A stretch of DNA of 64,000 nt from Mesonia aquimarina (GCF_003667275.1 NZ_RCNV01000004.1:124001-188000); one strand, 5' to 3'. Positions 24,682 through 34,560 are shown, counted from the first letter of the stretch. Numbers and translations: made by a program. Notes: generated by a model from the sequence alone, not told the origin.

Positions 24682-25053
24682 ATGAAAAGAATACTATTAC
24701 TCTTTACAATTATGATTTTTTCTTGTCAATTTTCAGTTGCACAAGACTTACTTCAAGGAGATCCTAAAAAAGGAGTTGAAGAAAACGTCAACCGGTACAC
24801 AGAATACCTTAAAAAAGAACTTGTTTTAAATACAAAACAGGAAAACATTGTAGAAAGCAATTTAACAGAATTCTACATGAATATTAGAGACTTAAAGCAA
24901 GCTAACATGAATAAAAAAGACTTCAATAGAAGATTTGTTGTTTTAAAAGAAAATAATATTAATCGAATGCGCAATGTATTAACAAAACCACAATTTGATA
25001 AATACATTACAATTTTAGAAAAAGAACAAGAAAAATTAAATAAAAAGAAATAA
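24682..25053 (+). CDS. Exported helical protein, unknown
   Basis: A 123-residue protein with an N-terminal signal (MKRILLLFTIMIFSCQFSVAQ), probably cleaved after AQ. The mature part is charged, lysine-rich and mostly helical (NVNRYTEYLKKELVLNTKQE, then LKENNINRMRNVLTKPQFDK), which resembles the short Spy/CpxP-like or DUF-type helical periplasmic proteins in which a helix-turn-helix pattern repeats. That similarity is only structural impression. It ends at a clear terminator and lies upstream of a TonB-dependent receptor gene in the same direction but separated from it by the terminator. Confidence 0.6.
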   Translation: MKRILLLFTIMIFSCQFSVAQDLLQGDPKKGVEENVNRYTEYLKKELVLNTKQENIVESNLTEFYMNIRDLKQANMNKKDFNRRFVVLKENNINRMRNVLTKPQFDKYITILEKEQEKLNKKK

Positions 25054-25076
25054 CTTTTTATTTAATTTTTTTATTG

Positions 25077-25107
25077 AACCACCTTTAAGACAAAGGTGGT
25101 TTTTTTA
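25077..25107. terminator. Terminator before TonB receptor gene
   Basis: AACCACCTTT (25077-25086) and AAAGGTGGTT (25092-25101) with a 5-base loop and a T run. Confidence 0.9.
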
Positions 25108-25176
25108 TTAGCATAGATTTAACACACTTTCATTTAAACGTATTGCTTTTTTGAGTGTCATAAAATAAAAAACTAC

Positions 25177-27660
25177 ATGAAATTACTTTTTACAAGCGCA
25201 AAATTAAGTCTTGTCTTTTTTCTATTATTTATTCCGCTTTTGGTATTCTCTCAAGATTCTTATACTGTAAAGGGAAGTGTGGTAGATAAAGATGCAGGAA
25301 TCCCACTAGAATATGCTACAATTACCTTTAAAGATACTGCTGGAAATTATGATGATCAAGGTGGAGTAACCGATTTTGATGGAAATTTTAATGTAGAAGT
25401 AAAAGAAGGTACTTATAATATATTGGTTGAATATATTTCTTTTGAACCAAAAACTTTTAAAAATAAGACTGTCAACAGTAATACCAATCTTGGTAAAATT
25501 TCTTTAGGAATTAGTGCCGATAATTTAAATGAAGTTGTAGTTACAGCAGAAACAACACAAGTAGATGTTAGGCTTGATAAAAAAATATATAATATAGGTA
25601 AAGACTTAACTACACAAGGAGCAACAGTAAGCGACGCTTTGAGCAATGTACCTTCAGTTACGGTAGATATTGAAGGTGGCATAAGTTTGCGAGGAAATGA
25701 AAATGTTAGGATTCTAATAAACGGAAAACCTTCTGCAATGGCAGGTTTTGGCGATACAAATGTTTTTCAACAATTACCAGCAGATGCTATTGAACGTGTT
25801 GAAGTAATTACCAGTCCCTCTGCGAGATATGATGCTGAAGGTTCTGCCGGTATTCTCAACATTATCTTAAAGAAAGAAAAAACACTTGGTTTTAATGGTT
25901 CGGTTTCAGCAAACTTAGGTTTTCCCGCAAATAGTCAAATTTCGACAAACTTAAATCTACGTACCGATAATTACAATATTTTTACAACCATTGGTAATTA
26001 TTATAGAAAATCTCCCGGTAATGCTTTTTTTGATAATGACTATAATACTGGTAATTTTGATAGAATTATTGAAGATCGCGAATATGATAGAAACTATACG
26101 GGCTTTAATGCAAATGTTGGAATGGAATATTTCTTAAATGATCAATCTTCTATTACCGCTAGTATTTTCACACGTTTTGGTGATGATAAAGATGTTACCT
26201 CAAACAATACTTCTCGATTTAATAATAATAGCTTAGATAGTAGAACATTTAGAGAACAGATAGAAAAAGAAAAGGACGAAAGTTACCAAGCTTCAGTAAA
26301 TTATATCAATCGTTTTAATGACGAAGGTCATGAGTTAACCGCAGATGTACAATATTCTTATGATAATGAGGATAAACCAACTTCTATTGAAGAAAACCTA
26401 ACTTTTCCTTCTAGTTCATTAATTGCCAGAGAAAATATTTTTGAAATCGAAACTCAAAATGAATTTCTTATTCAAGCAGATTATGTTTTACCCATGGGTG
26501 AAGCACAATTTGAAGCCGGTTATCGTGGTAACTTTGAAGAAGAGATTACAGATTATACACTAGACACACTTGATATCTCTACAGGAAATTTTAATACTGA
26601 CCTAACACTTTCAAACAAGTTTACCTACACAGAAAACGTAAATGCTTTTTACTCACAATACGGTAATAAATTAGGCGATTTCTCATTCTTGTTAGGTTTA
26701 CGATTAGAGCATACACAGCTTAAAGGAGAAGTAGAAACTTTATTACCTGAAAATTCCTTAGAAGATATTTTAGGAGTTGATTTTGATACTAACTTCAACA
26801 AAAATTATTTAGGTTTATTCCCAACTGTAAATTTAATATACGAACTCCAAGAAGACGAAAATATTACCTTAGGATATAATAGAAGAATTAACAGACCACG
26901 TGGTTGGTATATCAATCCATTTCCTTCGCGTTCTAGTAGAACAAATGTTTTTCAAGGAAACCCTGATCTAGACCCTGCATTTTCCAACCAATTTGATTTA
27001 GGTTACTTACGTAAATGGGAGAAGCTTACTTTAACTGGATCTGTTTACTATCAACGGGAAACCGGTTCTTTTGAACGGGTACAATTAGATCCTGATGATT
27101 CTAATGTTACAGCAGACGGAATACCAATTGTACGTACAATTCCTATTAATCTTGCAACTGAAGAACGTTTTGGTGGTGAAATAGGAACCATTTATAATCC
27201 TGCAGATTGGTTGCGATTAAACGCAAGTTTTAACTTTTTCCGCTCAGTAACTGAAGGAGAATTTCAAGATGTAGATTACGGAAATGAAAATACCAGTTGG
27301 TTTGGACGTTTTAGTGGAAAAGTAACCTTACCCGGCCAGATTGATTGGCAAACTAATACTTTCTATCGTGGACCACGACAAAGCGCTCAAACAGAAACTG
27401 AAGGTATTTTTTCTATGAACCTTGCTTTTAGTAAAGAGGTAATTCCAGATAATTTAACCGCTTCATTTAATATAAGTGATGTATTTAATTCTAGAAAAAG
27501 AAATTCATTAACAGTGACAGATAATGTAACCACAGATAGTGAATTTCAGTGGAGAGAAAGACAATTTACCGTTTCTTTAATTTATAGATTTAATCAGCCG
27601 AATAAAAAAGGTAGAAACGAAAGCAGTAATTCTGATTTTGAAGGAGACGACGGCTTTTAG
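25177..27660 (+). CDS. TonB-dependent receptor, outer-membrane beta-barrel family
   Basis: An 827-residue receptor with signal peptide (FLLFIPLLVFSQ). A carboxypeptidase-regulatory-like/CarboxypepD domain lies at about residues 30-110 (YTVKGSVVDKDAGIPLEYAT, GVTDFDGNFNV), as in many Bacteroidota transporters. It is followed by a plug domain (LSNVPSVTVDIEGGISLRGN near 150-170) and then a long barrel ending in FTVSLIYRFNQPNKKGRN. The C-terminal tail after the last strand is polar and short. A partner SusD-like lipoprotein is absent, so it belongs to the lone outer-membrane receptor type, typically for a metal chelate or peptide rather than a glycan. The ligand cannot be determined. Confidence 0.92.
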   Translation: MKLLFTSAKLSLVFFLLFIPLLVFSQDSYTVKGSVVDKDAGIPLEYATITFKDTAGNYDDQGGVTDFDGNFNVEVKEGTYNILVEYISFEPKTFKNKTVNSNTNLGKISLGISADNLNEVVVTAETTQVDVRLDKKIYNIGKDLTTQGATVSDALSNVPSVTVDIEGGISLRGNENVRILINGKPSAMAGFGDTNVFQQLPADAIERVEVITSPSARYDAEGSAGILNIILKKEKTLGFNGSVSANLGFPANSQISTNLNLRTDNYNIFTTIGNYYRKSPGNAFFDNDYNTGNFDRIIEDREYDRNYTGFNANVGMEYFLNDQSSITASIFTRFGDDKDVTSNNTSRFNNNSLDSRTFREQIEKEKDESYQASVNYINRFNDEGHELTADVQYSYDNEDKPTSIEENLTFPSSSLIARENIFEIETQNEFLIQADYVLPMGEAQFEAGYRGNFEEEITDYTLDTLDISTGNFNTDLTLSNKFTYTENVNAFYSQYGNKLGDFSFLLGLRLEHTQLKGEVETLLPENSLEDILGVDFDTNFNKNYLGLFPTVNLIYELQEDENITLGYNRRINRPRGWYINPFPSRSSRTNVFQGNPDLDPAFSNQFDLGYLRKWEKLTLTGSVYYQRETGSFERVQLDPDDSNVTADGIPIVRTIPINLATEERFGGEIGTIYNPADWLRLNASFNFFRSVTEGEFQDVDYGNENTSWFGRFSGKVTLPGQIDWQTNTFYRGPRQSAQTETEGIFSMNLAFSKEVIPDNLTASFNISDVFNSRKRNSLTVTDNVTTDSEFQWRERQFTVSLIYRFNQPNKKGRNESSNSDFEGDDGF

Positions 27661-27680
27661 GCTCTAGAAAAAAGAGTATA

Positions 27681-27718
27681 AAAAAAAGGGAAGCAAAAAA
27701 TTTGCTTCCCTTTTTTTT
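27681..27718. terminator. Strong bidirectional terminator
   Basis: AAAAAAAGGGAAGCAAA pairs with TTTGCTTCCCTTTTTTT around AAA, ending the TonB receptor gene on the + strand and the small membrane gene on the - strand. Confidence 0.92.
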
Positions 27719-27733
27719 ATTGAATACTATATA

Positions 27734-27916
27734 TTATTTAGAGCTTAACTCTTTTTCTTTTTTCTTTTCGTCACGTTTTTCTTTAATCATTTCAATAATA
27801 GAACCTCCAATCCAATAAGGAACTACAAAAGTGATTAAAAAAATCATCAACCAAAAACCAATGGTTGCAATTGTTCCAAACGCTAAAAAACCAAGATACT
27901 GATCAAATTCAAACAT
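27734..27916 (-). CDS. Small membrane protein, 60 residues
   Basis: From ATG 27916 (MFEFDQYLGFLAFG) the protein has 60 residues: one long hydrophobic region of about 30 residues (LGFLAFGTIATIGFWLMIFL, then ITFVVPYWIGG), followed by a basic/acidic tail (EKRDEKKKEKELSSK). The longer frame to 27958 is rejected because it would start inside the likely promoter: TATATTTG sits at 27947-27940. No family is recognised; it resembles small bitopic or hairpin membrane proteins found throughout the phylum. It is a single gene between two strong signals. Confidence 0.6.
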   Translation of the reverse strand: MFEFDQYLGFLAFGTIATIGFWLMIFLITFVVPYWIGGSIIEMIKEKRDEKKKEKELSSK

Positions 27917-27939
27917 AGTAGAGATGTTACATTTTAATG

Positions 27940-27972
27940 CAAATATAAAACAAAGCATTCACTAACTCCAAA
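27940..27972 (-). promoter_or_regulatory. Promoter of the small membrane gene
   Basis: On the minus strand TTTG (27972-27969), then 21 bp, then TATATTTG (27947-27940), a good TTTG/TAnnTTTG pair. It fixes the start codon at 27916 rather than 27958. Confidence 0.6.
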
Positions 27973-28021
27973 TGAAATTTTAATTTTATCAACAATAAAA
28001 ATTCAAAACTTTGCTTTAGTA

Positions 28022-28405
28022 TTATTGACTAGAATGTAAACCTATCATATTTCCCTCAGAATCTTGAACTAAAGAAACAAATCCGTGTTCACCGATAGAC
28101 ATTTTTGGCTGTATGATTTTTCCTCCAGCACCTTCTACTCTTCCTTCTTCTGCAGCACAGTCTATGCAAGAAAAATAAACAATGGTTCCATTTCCTTGTA
28201 TTTGCATGTTTTTTATTTTCACCAAAGCACCAGAAGTATTCAGGCTTTTCTCATCCATCGGGAAAGCAAGCATTTCTAGTTCATCATTATCTATTGGTAA
28301 TTTCGATAATTGAAATTGAAATACTGTTTCATAAAATTTTTTAGCACGGTTTAAATCATTTACATAAATTTCAAACCAGCCTACGGGATTAATTGGCTTT
28401 TCCAT
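28022..28405 (-). CDS. VOC-fold (glyoxalase/bleomycin-resistance-like) protein
   Basis: A 127-residue vicinal-oxygen-chelate fold protein, the size of one paired-beta-alpha-beta-beta-beta unit dimer. It begins GWFEIYVNDLNRAKKFYETV, the standard first module, and its second module reads GTIVYFSCIDCAAEEGRV, ending GFVSLVQDSEGNMIGLHS, a typical VOC terminus with the metal-ligand Glu position replaced by the less common GL. Function within the family (glyoxalase, antibiotic binding, methylmalonyl-CoA epimerase and others) cannot be inferred. It stands alone between the small membrane gene and fumC. Confidence 0.85.
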   Translation of the reverse strand: MEKPINPVGWFEIYVNDLNRAKKFYETVFQFQLSKLPIDNDELEMLAFPMDEKSLNTSGALVKIKNMQIQGNGTIVYFSCIDCAAEEGRVEGAGGKIIQPKMSIGEHGFVSLVQDSEGNMIGLHSSQ

Positions 28406-28538
28406 AATAATATTTTTGTTTAATATTTATCTCAACTCTAATTGTAAAATTACAGTTTAAAGGTATTTAATTAAATTATAATAAGTCAAATTCAATGTAT
28501 TAAACATTGATTTTATAGCAGAATTAACTTCAAAATCT

Positions 28539-28546
28539 TATTTTTG
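28539..28546 (+). promoter_or_regulatory. -7 promoter box of fumC
   Basis: TATTTTTG, a TAnnTTTG match, 26 bp before the fumC ATG. No convincing -33 TTG at the usual spacing. Confidence 0.55.
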
Positions 28547-28572
28547 AAATCCTAAATTAAAAACACCAAATC

Positions 28573-29970
28573 ATGTCATATCGTATAGAAAAAGATACTA
28601 TGGGCGAGGTAAAAGTACCTGCCGATAAACTTTGGGGAGCACAAACTGAACGCTCTCGTAATAATTTTAAAATAGGACCTGCAGGATCTATGCCATTAGA
28701 AATTGTGTATGGTTTTGCTTATTTAAAAAAAGCCGCTGCTTATACAAATGAAGCTGCTGGCGTTCTACCTACAGAAAAAAGAGATCTTATTGCTAAGGTT
28801 TGTGATGAAATTTTAGAAGGAAAACATGACGATCAATTTCCGTTGGTAATTTGGCAAACCGGATCTGGTACACAAAGTAATATGAATGTGAATGAAGTAA
28901 TTGCAAATAGAGCTCACCAATTAGCAGGAAAAACAATTGGTGAAGGTGAAAAAAGTTTACTTCCTAATGATGATGTAAATAAATCTCAATCTTCTAACGA
29001 TACTTTTCCTACAGGAATGCATATTGCAACCTATAAAAAAGTAGTAGAAACTACCATTCCTGGAGTGAAACAATTACGTAATACACTTCAGAAAAAAGCA
29101 GAAGAATTTAAAAAAGTAGTGAAAATTGGACGTACACATTTTATGGATGCTACTCCCCTAACTTTAGGGCAAGAATTTAGTGGTTATGTTTCTCAATTAG
29201 ATCACGGCTTAAAAGCATTAGAAGCCACTTTACCTCATTTAGCTGAATTGGCTTTAGGAGGAACCGCAGTAGGAACAGGTTTAAATACCCCAAAAAATTA
29301 TGCCAATGATGTAGCAAAATATATTGCTGATTTTACTGAACTTCCTTTTACTTCTGCTGAAAATAAATTTGAAGCTCTAGCTGCACACGATGCTTTAGTG
29401 GAAACACACGGAGCTTTAAAACAGTTGGCGGTTTCATTGAATAAAATAGGAAACGATATTAGAATGTTAGCATCGGGACCTCGAAGTGGAATTGGAGAAA
29501 TTATTATCCCGGCAAACGAACCAGGTTCTTCTATTATGCCAGGAAAAGTAAATCCTACGCAATGTGAAGCTTTAACCATGGTTTGCGCACAAGTTATTGG
29601 TAACGATGTTGCGATGAGCGTTGGTGGTATGCAAGGACAATTTGAATTAAATGTATTTAAACCAGTTATGGCAGCCAACTTATTACAAAGCGCTCAATTA
29701 CTTGGTGATGCTTGTGTTTCTTTTGAGGAGCATTGCGCAAATGGAATTGAGCCTAATCAAGAACGAATTGATGAGTTGCTTAAAAATAGCTTGATGCTAG
29801 TTACTGCTTTAAACACTAAAATAGGTTATTATAAAGCAGCAGAAATTGCAACAACAGCACATAAAAACGGAACTACACTAAAAGAGGAAGCTGTTAATTT
29901 AGGATACACTACAGCAGAAGAATTTGATGAGTGGGTAAAACCTGAAGATATGGTTGGAGAAATAAAATAA
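28573..29970 (+). CDS. fumC: Class II fumarate hydratase
   Basis: A 465-residue iron-independent fumarase, normal length, that interconverts fumarate and malate in the citric acid cycle. The N-terminus [14 protein letters not shown] and the [15 protein letters not shown] segment are fumarase II signatures, and the family signature [15 protein letters not shown] lies near residue 318. The catalytic His is in the [17 protein letters not shown] region near 195. It belongs to the fumarase/aspartase/adenylosuccinate-lyase superfamily; aspartase and fumarase differ only in few positions, but the overall match is to fumarase. The stop is followed after 16 bp by copy 2 of the repeat element. Confidence 0.96.
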   Translation: MSYRIEKDTMGEVKVPADKLWGAQTERSRNNFKIGPAGSMPLEIVYGFAYLKKAAAYTNEAAGVLPTEKRDLIAKVCDEILEGKHDDQFPLVIWQTGSGTQSNMNVNEVIANRAHQLAGKTIGEGEKSLLPNDDVNKSQSSNDTFPTGMHIATYKKVVETTIPGVKQLRNTLQKKAEEFKKVVKIGRTHFMDATPLTLGQEFSGYVSQLDHGLKALEATLPHLAELALGGTAVGTGLNTPKNYANDVAKYIADFTELPFTSAENKFEALAAHDALVETHGALKQLAVSLNKIGNDIRMLASGPRSGIGEIIIPANEPGSSIMPGKVNPTQCEALTMVCAQVIGNDVAMSVGGMQGQFELNVFKPVMAANLLQSAQLLGDACVSFEEHCANGIEPNQERIDELLKNSLMLVTALNTKIGYYKAAEIATTAHKNGTTLKEEAVNLGYTTAEEFDEWVKPEDMVGEIK

Positions 29971-29986
29971 ATATTATCTAAATTAA

Positions 29987-30121
29987 AAGAGGCTGTCTAA
30001 AAAGATTATAAAAGGGTCATTCTGAATTTATTTCAGAATCTCATATTACTGAAATACAAATCAATATAAGAACCTGAATCAAGTTCAGGTTGACAAAAGT
30101 AGACTTTTTAGACAGCTTTTT
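29987..30121. repeat. Inverted-repeat element (copy 2)
   Basis: The left end AAGAGGCTGTCTAAAAAG (29987-30004) is identical to copy 1 at 7661. The right arm CTTTTTAGACAGC (30104-30116) is intact for 13 bases, and then CTCTT is replaced by a T run. The internal palindromes TTCTGAA/TTCAGAA and AACCTGAA/TTCAGGTT are conserved. It lies between the convergent fumC and histidine-kinase genes, so it may end both transcripts. Confidence 0.9.
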
Positions 30122-30122
30122 T

Positions 30123-31202
30123 TTATGCTTTAAAATTTAATGTAAACGTCGTTCCTACATTTACTCTACTTTCTACTTGAACGCTTCCACCCAAAGTTTC
30201 TATCAGGTTTTTTACCAAATATAAACCTATACCTCTACTCTCATGGTTTGAAGTAAATTTTTGATGTAAACTAAAAATTTTATCTCCTATTTTTTTCATA
30301 TCAAAACCTATTCCGTTATCAGAAAAAATAAGTTGAGGGATGTTATTAATTTTACGAGACTTAATAGAAATGATTAGTCTACGATTGTTGCTAGAGTATT
30401 TTAAGGAATTAGAAATTAAATTTAATAATATGCTTTGAAGAAAAAACTCATTAGATGTAAGATGCGTTAATTCAGAAAAATCTACTTCAAATTTTGCATT
30501 AGATAAATTCACTAACTCATTTATTGAATTTTTCACATTAGAAAAAACGTCTTCTAAATATATTTTTTCAACAGACTCATTTATCTTTTTATCATTACTA
30601 ACCGCATCAACATATTTATTGAGCGTATTATTCATCTCTAAATTAGCGTCATTTAAAAGTGCAACATACTTTCTCGTTTCCGAATCTTCAATTTTTGAAA
30701 GATCTAATAAACTGAATAAAGAAATTACATTACTTACTGGTGATCTTAAATCATGAGAAATCATATAAGTAAATTTCTTAAGATCTGCATTAGATTTTGC
30801 AAGCTTCAATAAAAGTGAATTTCGCTCCTCTTCTAATTTTTTTATATGAGTAATATTTTTAGCAACCGCATAAATTAAATCATTTTCTTCCTCAGAAATT
30901 GAAGTCCAAGAAAGCCAAACAATATCTCCATTTTTAGTGATGTATCGGTTTTCTAAATTTAGAAGTGGAACCTTATTCTTTAGGCTATTTCTGAATTCTG
31001 AGGTTTTTTTTTTATCTTCTTCATAAATCAAGTTATTTATGGGAATTTTTAATAACTCATCTATACTGTAACCAAGAAGATTAGAAAAAGCGGGATTTAC
31101 TTTTTTTAAATAGCCATCATAACCCGCAATACAGAGAATGTCTGGAGTTAAATTAAAAAAACGTTCTAGATTAAATTCGCCTTCTTTAGTTGGATTGAGC
31201 AT
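30123..31202 (-). CDS. PAS-domain sensor histidine kinase
   Basis: A 359-residue kinase without membrane helices. A PAS domain occupies about residues 10-125 (ILCIAGYDGYLKKVNPAFSN, then PAC-like IVWLSWTSI). A short coiled-coil follows, then the H box MISHDLRSPV with H150. The ATPase part has the N box (LLNLISNSLKYSS), G1 (DNGIGFD) and G2 (ESRGIGLYLVKNL). It probably senses a cytoplasmic cue, but there is no response regulator next to it. It lies 7 bp downstream of the ResB/CcsA gene in the same direction, so they may be co-transcribed, though a functional link with cytochrome assembly is only inferred. Confidence 0.92.
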   Translation of the reverse strand: MLNPTKEGEFNLERFFNLTPDILCIAGYDGYLKKVNPAFSNLLGYSIDELLKIPINNLIYEEDKKKTSEFRNSLKNKVPLLNLENRYITKNGDIVWLSWTSISEEENDLIYAVAKNITHIKKLEEERNSLLLKLAKSNADLKKFTYMISHDLRSPVSNVISLFSLLDLSKIEDSETRKYVALLNDANLEMNNTLNKYVDAVSNDKKINESVEKIYLEDVFSNVKNSINELVNLSNAKFEVDFSELTHLTSNEFFLQSILLNLISNSLKYSSNNRRLIISIKSRKINNIPQLIFSDNGIGFDMKKIGDKIFSLHQKFTSNHESRGIGLYLVKNLIETLGGSVQVESRVNVGTTFTLNFKA

Positions 31203-31209
31203 TTATATT

Positions 31210-34200
31210 TTACTTTTTGAAATAACGTTGGTATTTTCTTCTCGCTAAGAATCCAACTAAAATCCAAACTCCAAAAGCTATTCCTATAAATTTATAACTA
31301 ATTATTTGATCTCCGCTTGCATAAGAATGTAAACCGGTTAAATAAAAATTCACACCAAAGTAAGTCATCATAATTGAAGAAAAAGCAAAAACTGCTGCCC
31401 AATTAAAAGCAAACTTACTACGCAAACCAGGCACTAATCGCATATGAATTACAAATGCATAAACCATAATACTAATTAAAGCCCAGGTTTCTTTAGGATC
31501 CCATCCCCAATAGCGCCCCCAACTTTCGTTTGCCCATTGACCACCTAAAAAGTTTCCGATCGTAAGCATTACTAAACCAACGGTTAAAGCCATTTCTGTA
31601 ATGATTGTAAGCTCATTGATGTTGAGCTGCATCTTTCTTCGATTTTTATCGGTAGTTAAAATCATTAAAATTAAAGAAACCAATCCTAAAATCATTCCCA
31701 ACGTAAACGGACCGTAACTTGCCACAATAACAGCCACATGAATCATTAACCAATAAGAATCTAGAACTGGGACGAGATTAGCTATTGCTGGATCCATCCA
31801 GTTCCAATGTGCAATCATTAAAATCATAGCAGCTACAAAAGCAGTAGATGCAATTGTTAAATCACTTTTTCTGCCAAAAGCTAAACCAAAAAACATAGTT
31901 GCCCAACCTACATAAATCATACTTTCGTATGCATCACTCCATGGAGCATGACCCGAAATATACCAACGGGCAATAAGACCTGCAGTATGCAAAATGAAGA
32001 GAAGCAGAATAATAACTTTACTAATATTTACAATTATTCTAACGCCTTTTTTATCATAGAAAATTTGAAGAATAACAAATAAAAACATCACTAAACCAGC
32101 CAGCATATATTGCCAAAATAAACCTCTAAAAACATCATATTTATTATAAAGAATTTCAGCTTCTATTTTTTGTTCTGAAGGCATTACTTCTGCACCATAT
32201 TTTTTCTGAAAATCTTTTATACTAGCTAGCATTTCGTCTGCTTTACTATAATTATCTGTTGACTTTGCCGTTTGGATAACCTGCATATAATATGGAAGTA
32301 TTTTACTTACATATAGCGAATCTGCCCCTGTGAATTTACCCGGATTTTCTCTAATTTCCATATAAGAAAGCCACTTGTTATTTTCGGCGTTTGGAATTGG
32401 AAATATCTTTAAAACTTTTCCTTCTAATGCATTATAAAGTAGATTCACCTTTTCATCTGCAGAAATAAAATCTTTTTGAAACTGATTTTTCACTTCAGTT
32501 CTATAGGCGTTTTCTAAATATGGAGAAAGTTTATAATTTCCTTTAGCATCAAAAAAGTTCGCCAAAGGAATGTGTTTTTTACCTTCTTCAACTCCTAAAA
32601 TATGATGTAAACTATCGTTTTTTGCTTTTACGTTAATTAAAGGAACATTGTACCAAATGGTCGGGTTTTCTGTCATAGAAAATAAAACCTGATCACTATT
32701 TAAACCTTCATAAGAGTCGCTTTTACTTAGTTTTCTTAGCAATTCTGATGAATATGTATTTGCAGGTTTCATTCTTCCGCCGGCATCTTGAATAACTAAA
32801 CGGCCAAAGTTTTTAGCATGCTTTTCTGAAATTGCATTGTTCTTTATAACAGAATCAATTTTAAATTTCTCAAACTGCATCGGCATAGTGTTATGCGTTT
32901 GGTGTGCATCAACTTCCGCTATAGTGTCGCGCTGTTCATTAATTTCTCCTGAAGTAGCATCTTGTGCAAAACTTGAAAAACCGATTAAAAATGCTAATAC
33001 ACCAAGCATTTTAGCTTTCTTATTTTTCACTTTATCTAATTGTACTTTTAGTTTTCCGAAGCGAGAACCTTTATCAAAAAGAATAAGCATCAAGCCCAAA
33101 TAGAGTAAAAAGTAACCGATATAAGTTATCCAAGTTCCCCACCAATCATGATTTACTGAAAGAATGGTTCCTTTTTCATCAGGATCAAAAGAGGCTTGAA
33201 AAAAGCGATAACCTTCATGATCTAACACATTATTCATATAAATTTCGTGCGCAGTAGTTTCGCCATTATCTATTAAGTCAACTTTACTTTTAAACGATTG
33301 ATAACTTGGAGTAGGATTATCTTCGGTTCCCGGATATTTTTTGGCGATAAAATCTTTTAAACGAATAGCAAATGGAAGTTCATATTCTTTACTTCCATAA
33401 CGAACATTAACATCTAAACCACCAACTTTTATCGTTTTTAATTCATTAACCATTCCTTTGGCGCCCAGTAAATTTACTTCTTTAGATTCACCCTTACTTG
33501 TTACTTTTAAAACCACACCATCTGCTTGTCCTTTTTGCATTGTTTCTGAAGGTACCAAATCATATTTACCTTTTACCACAGGATCTGGAAATACAAACTG
33601 CATGCCTGCCATGTTGTAGAGAGAACGCATCATAAGCGGCTGTACAGAATCAGCTACAACATTGCCTTGTTTTCTATCTGCCATCCGCATATAGCTTCCT
33701 TCAAAAGGGGAAGAAATTTGATAACCTTCTTCACTTACTTGAATATTTATTGCACCTTCAGTAGGTTTATTATAAGCAAATAAAATATTGTGAATACTGC
33801 TAATCTCGCCTTCTTCTAAATAATGATCGTGTCGGTTTCCGTCTCCTGCTTCTACAATCTTTAAGTAATTTTTTCCGTTTTCATCAGGAATTAATCCTTC
33901 CTCTGCTCCTTCAATATAATTTACGACTTCAAAATTTACCGGTTGTCCTTTAAAATCTGTAGAAATCTTTTTATTGTTATTAATTCCCGGCGCTAAAAGC
34001 AGCTCATGGTTTTGAGATCTACGCAATGGTTCACCATTAAATTCACCATCAATTATAGTGGTTAAATATGTTTTTTCTGACAACATTTTATTCGTCATCT
34101 CGCCTTCTCGAATAGGCATAATTCCTTCGTATCCAATATAACGCGTTACGCCAGCACCTATAATTATTAAAAAGAAAGCAACGTGTAATAAAAGTGTGCT

Positions 34201-34434
34201 CCATTTTTCTCTTTTCCAAAGTTGGTATCGCTTTATATTTCCCGCAAAATTAACGGCAAAAAGCACCATAATTGCTTCAAACCACCAGGCATTATAAATC
34301 CAGACTCTTGCTGTTGCAGTGGTGTAAGAATTTTCTACAAAAGTTCCTACGGCCATTGCCAACGCAAAAACAATAAATAAAAGGGCCATTAATCGAGTTG
34401 AAAAAAGAAATTGAGTAAGCTTCTTTTGAATCAT
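31210..34434 (-). CDS. Cytochrome c biogenesis protein, ResB-CcsA fusion
   Basis: A 1074-residue system II cytochrome c synthase that joins ResB (CcsB) and CcsA in one chain, as in many Bacteroidota. The N-terminal part has several helices (LFSTRLMALLFIVFALAMAV at the start) and a large periplasmic ResB region. The C-terminal half holds CcsA with the tryptophan-rich heme-handling loop WGRYWGWDPKETWALIS near residues 966-982 and about eight membrane helices. It moves heme outward and attaches it to CXXCH cytochromes. An unusual point is a signal-peptide-like segment inside the protein (residues ~476-492, MLGVLAFLIGFSSFAQ), where the two halves meet. A histidine-kinase gene follows. Confidence 0.92.
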   Translation of the reverse strand: MIQKKLTQFLFSTRLMALLFIVFALAMAVGTFVENSYTTATARVWIYNAWWFEAIMVLFAVNFAGNIKRYQLWKREKWSTLLLHVAFFLIIIGAGVTRYIGYEGIMPIREGEMTNKMLSEKTYLTTIIDGEFNGEPLRRSQNHELLLAPGINNNKKISTDFKGQPVNFEVVNYIEGAEEGLIPDENGKNYLKIVEAGDGNRHDHYLEEGEISSIHNILFAYNKPTEGAINIQVSEEGYQISSPFEGSYMRMADRKQGNVVADSVQPLMMRSLYNMAGMQFVFPDPVVKGKYDLVPSETMQKGQADGVVLKVTSKGESKEVNLLGAKGMVNELKTIKVGGLDVNVRYGSKEYELPFAIRLKDFIAKKYPGTEDNPTPSYQSFKSKVDLIDNGETTAHEIYMNNVLDHEGYRFFQASFDPDEKGTILSVNHDWWGTWITYIGYFLLYLGLMLILFDKGSRFGKLKVQLDKVKNKKAKMLGVLAFLIGFSSFAQDATSGEINEQRDTIAEVDAHQTHNTMPMQFEKFKIDSVIKNNAISEKHAKNFGRLVIQDAGGRMKPANTYSSELLRKLSKSDSYEGLNSDQVLFSMTENPTIWYNVPLINVKAKNDSLHHILGVEEGKKHIPLANFFDAKGNYKLSPYLENAYRTEVKNQFQKDFISADEKVNLLYNALEGKVLKIFPIPNAENNKWLSYMEIRENPGKFTGADSLYVSKILPYYMQVIQTAKSTDNYSKADEMLASIKDFQKKYGAEVMPSEQKIEAEILYNKYDVFRGLFWQYMLAGLVMFLFVILQIFYDKKGVRIIVNISKVIILLLFILHTAGLIARWYISGHAPWSDAYESMIYVGWATMFFGLAFGRKSDLTIASTAFVAAMILMIAHWNWMDPAIANLVPVLDSYWLMIHVAVIVASYGPFTLGMILGLVSLILMILTTDKNRRKMQLNINELTIITEMALTVGLVMLTIGNFLGGQWANESWGRYWGWDPKETWALISIMVYAFVIHMRLVPGLRSKFAFNWAAVFAFSSIMMTYFGVNFYLTGLHSYASGDQIISYKFIGIAFGVWILVGFLARRKYQRYFKK

Positions 34435-34456
34435 GAGAGGGTATTTAAAAACGCTG

Positions 34457-34464
34457 CAAAGTTA
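34457..34464 (-). promoter_or_regulatory. -7 promoter box of the ResB-CcsA gene
   Basis: Minus strand TAACTTTG, a TAnnTTTG match, 22 bp before the ATG at 34434. Confidence 0.5.
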
Positions 34465-34560
34465 TTGATTTTTGTCTGATTATAGGGCTTATAACAACAG
34501 CAAAATACACGTAAAAATGTTAATTTTAGACGACTCAAAGATTTTTAATATTTTAGCGGA

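Noticed and set aside
29298-29678. Minus-strand 126-residue frame inside fumC
   Set aside because: Antisense to the fumarase signature; a low-complexity shadow.
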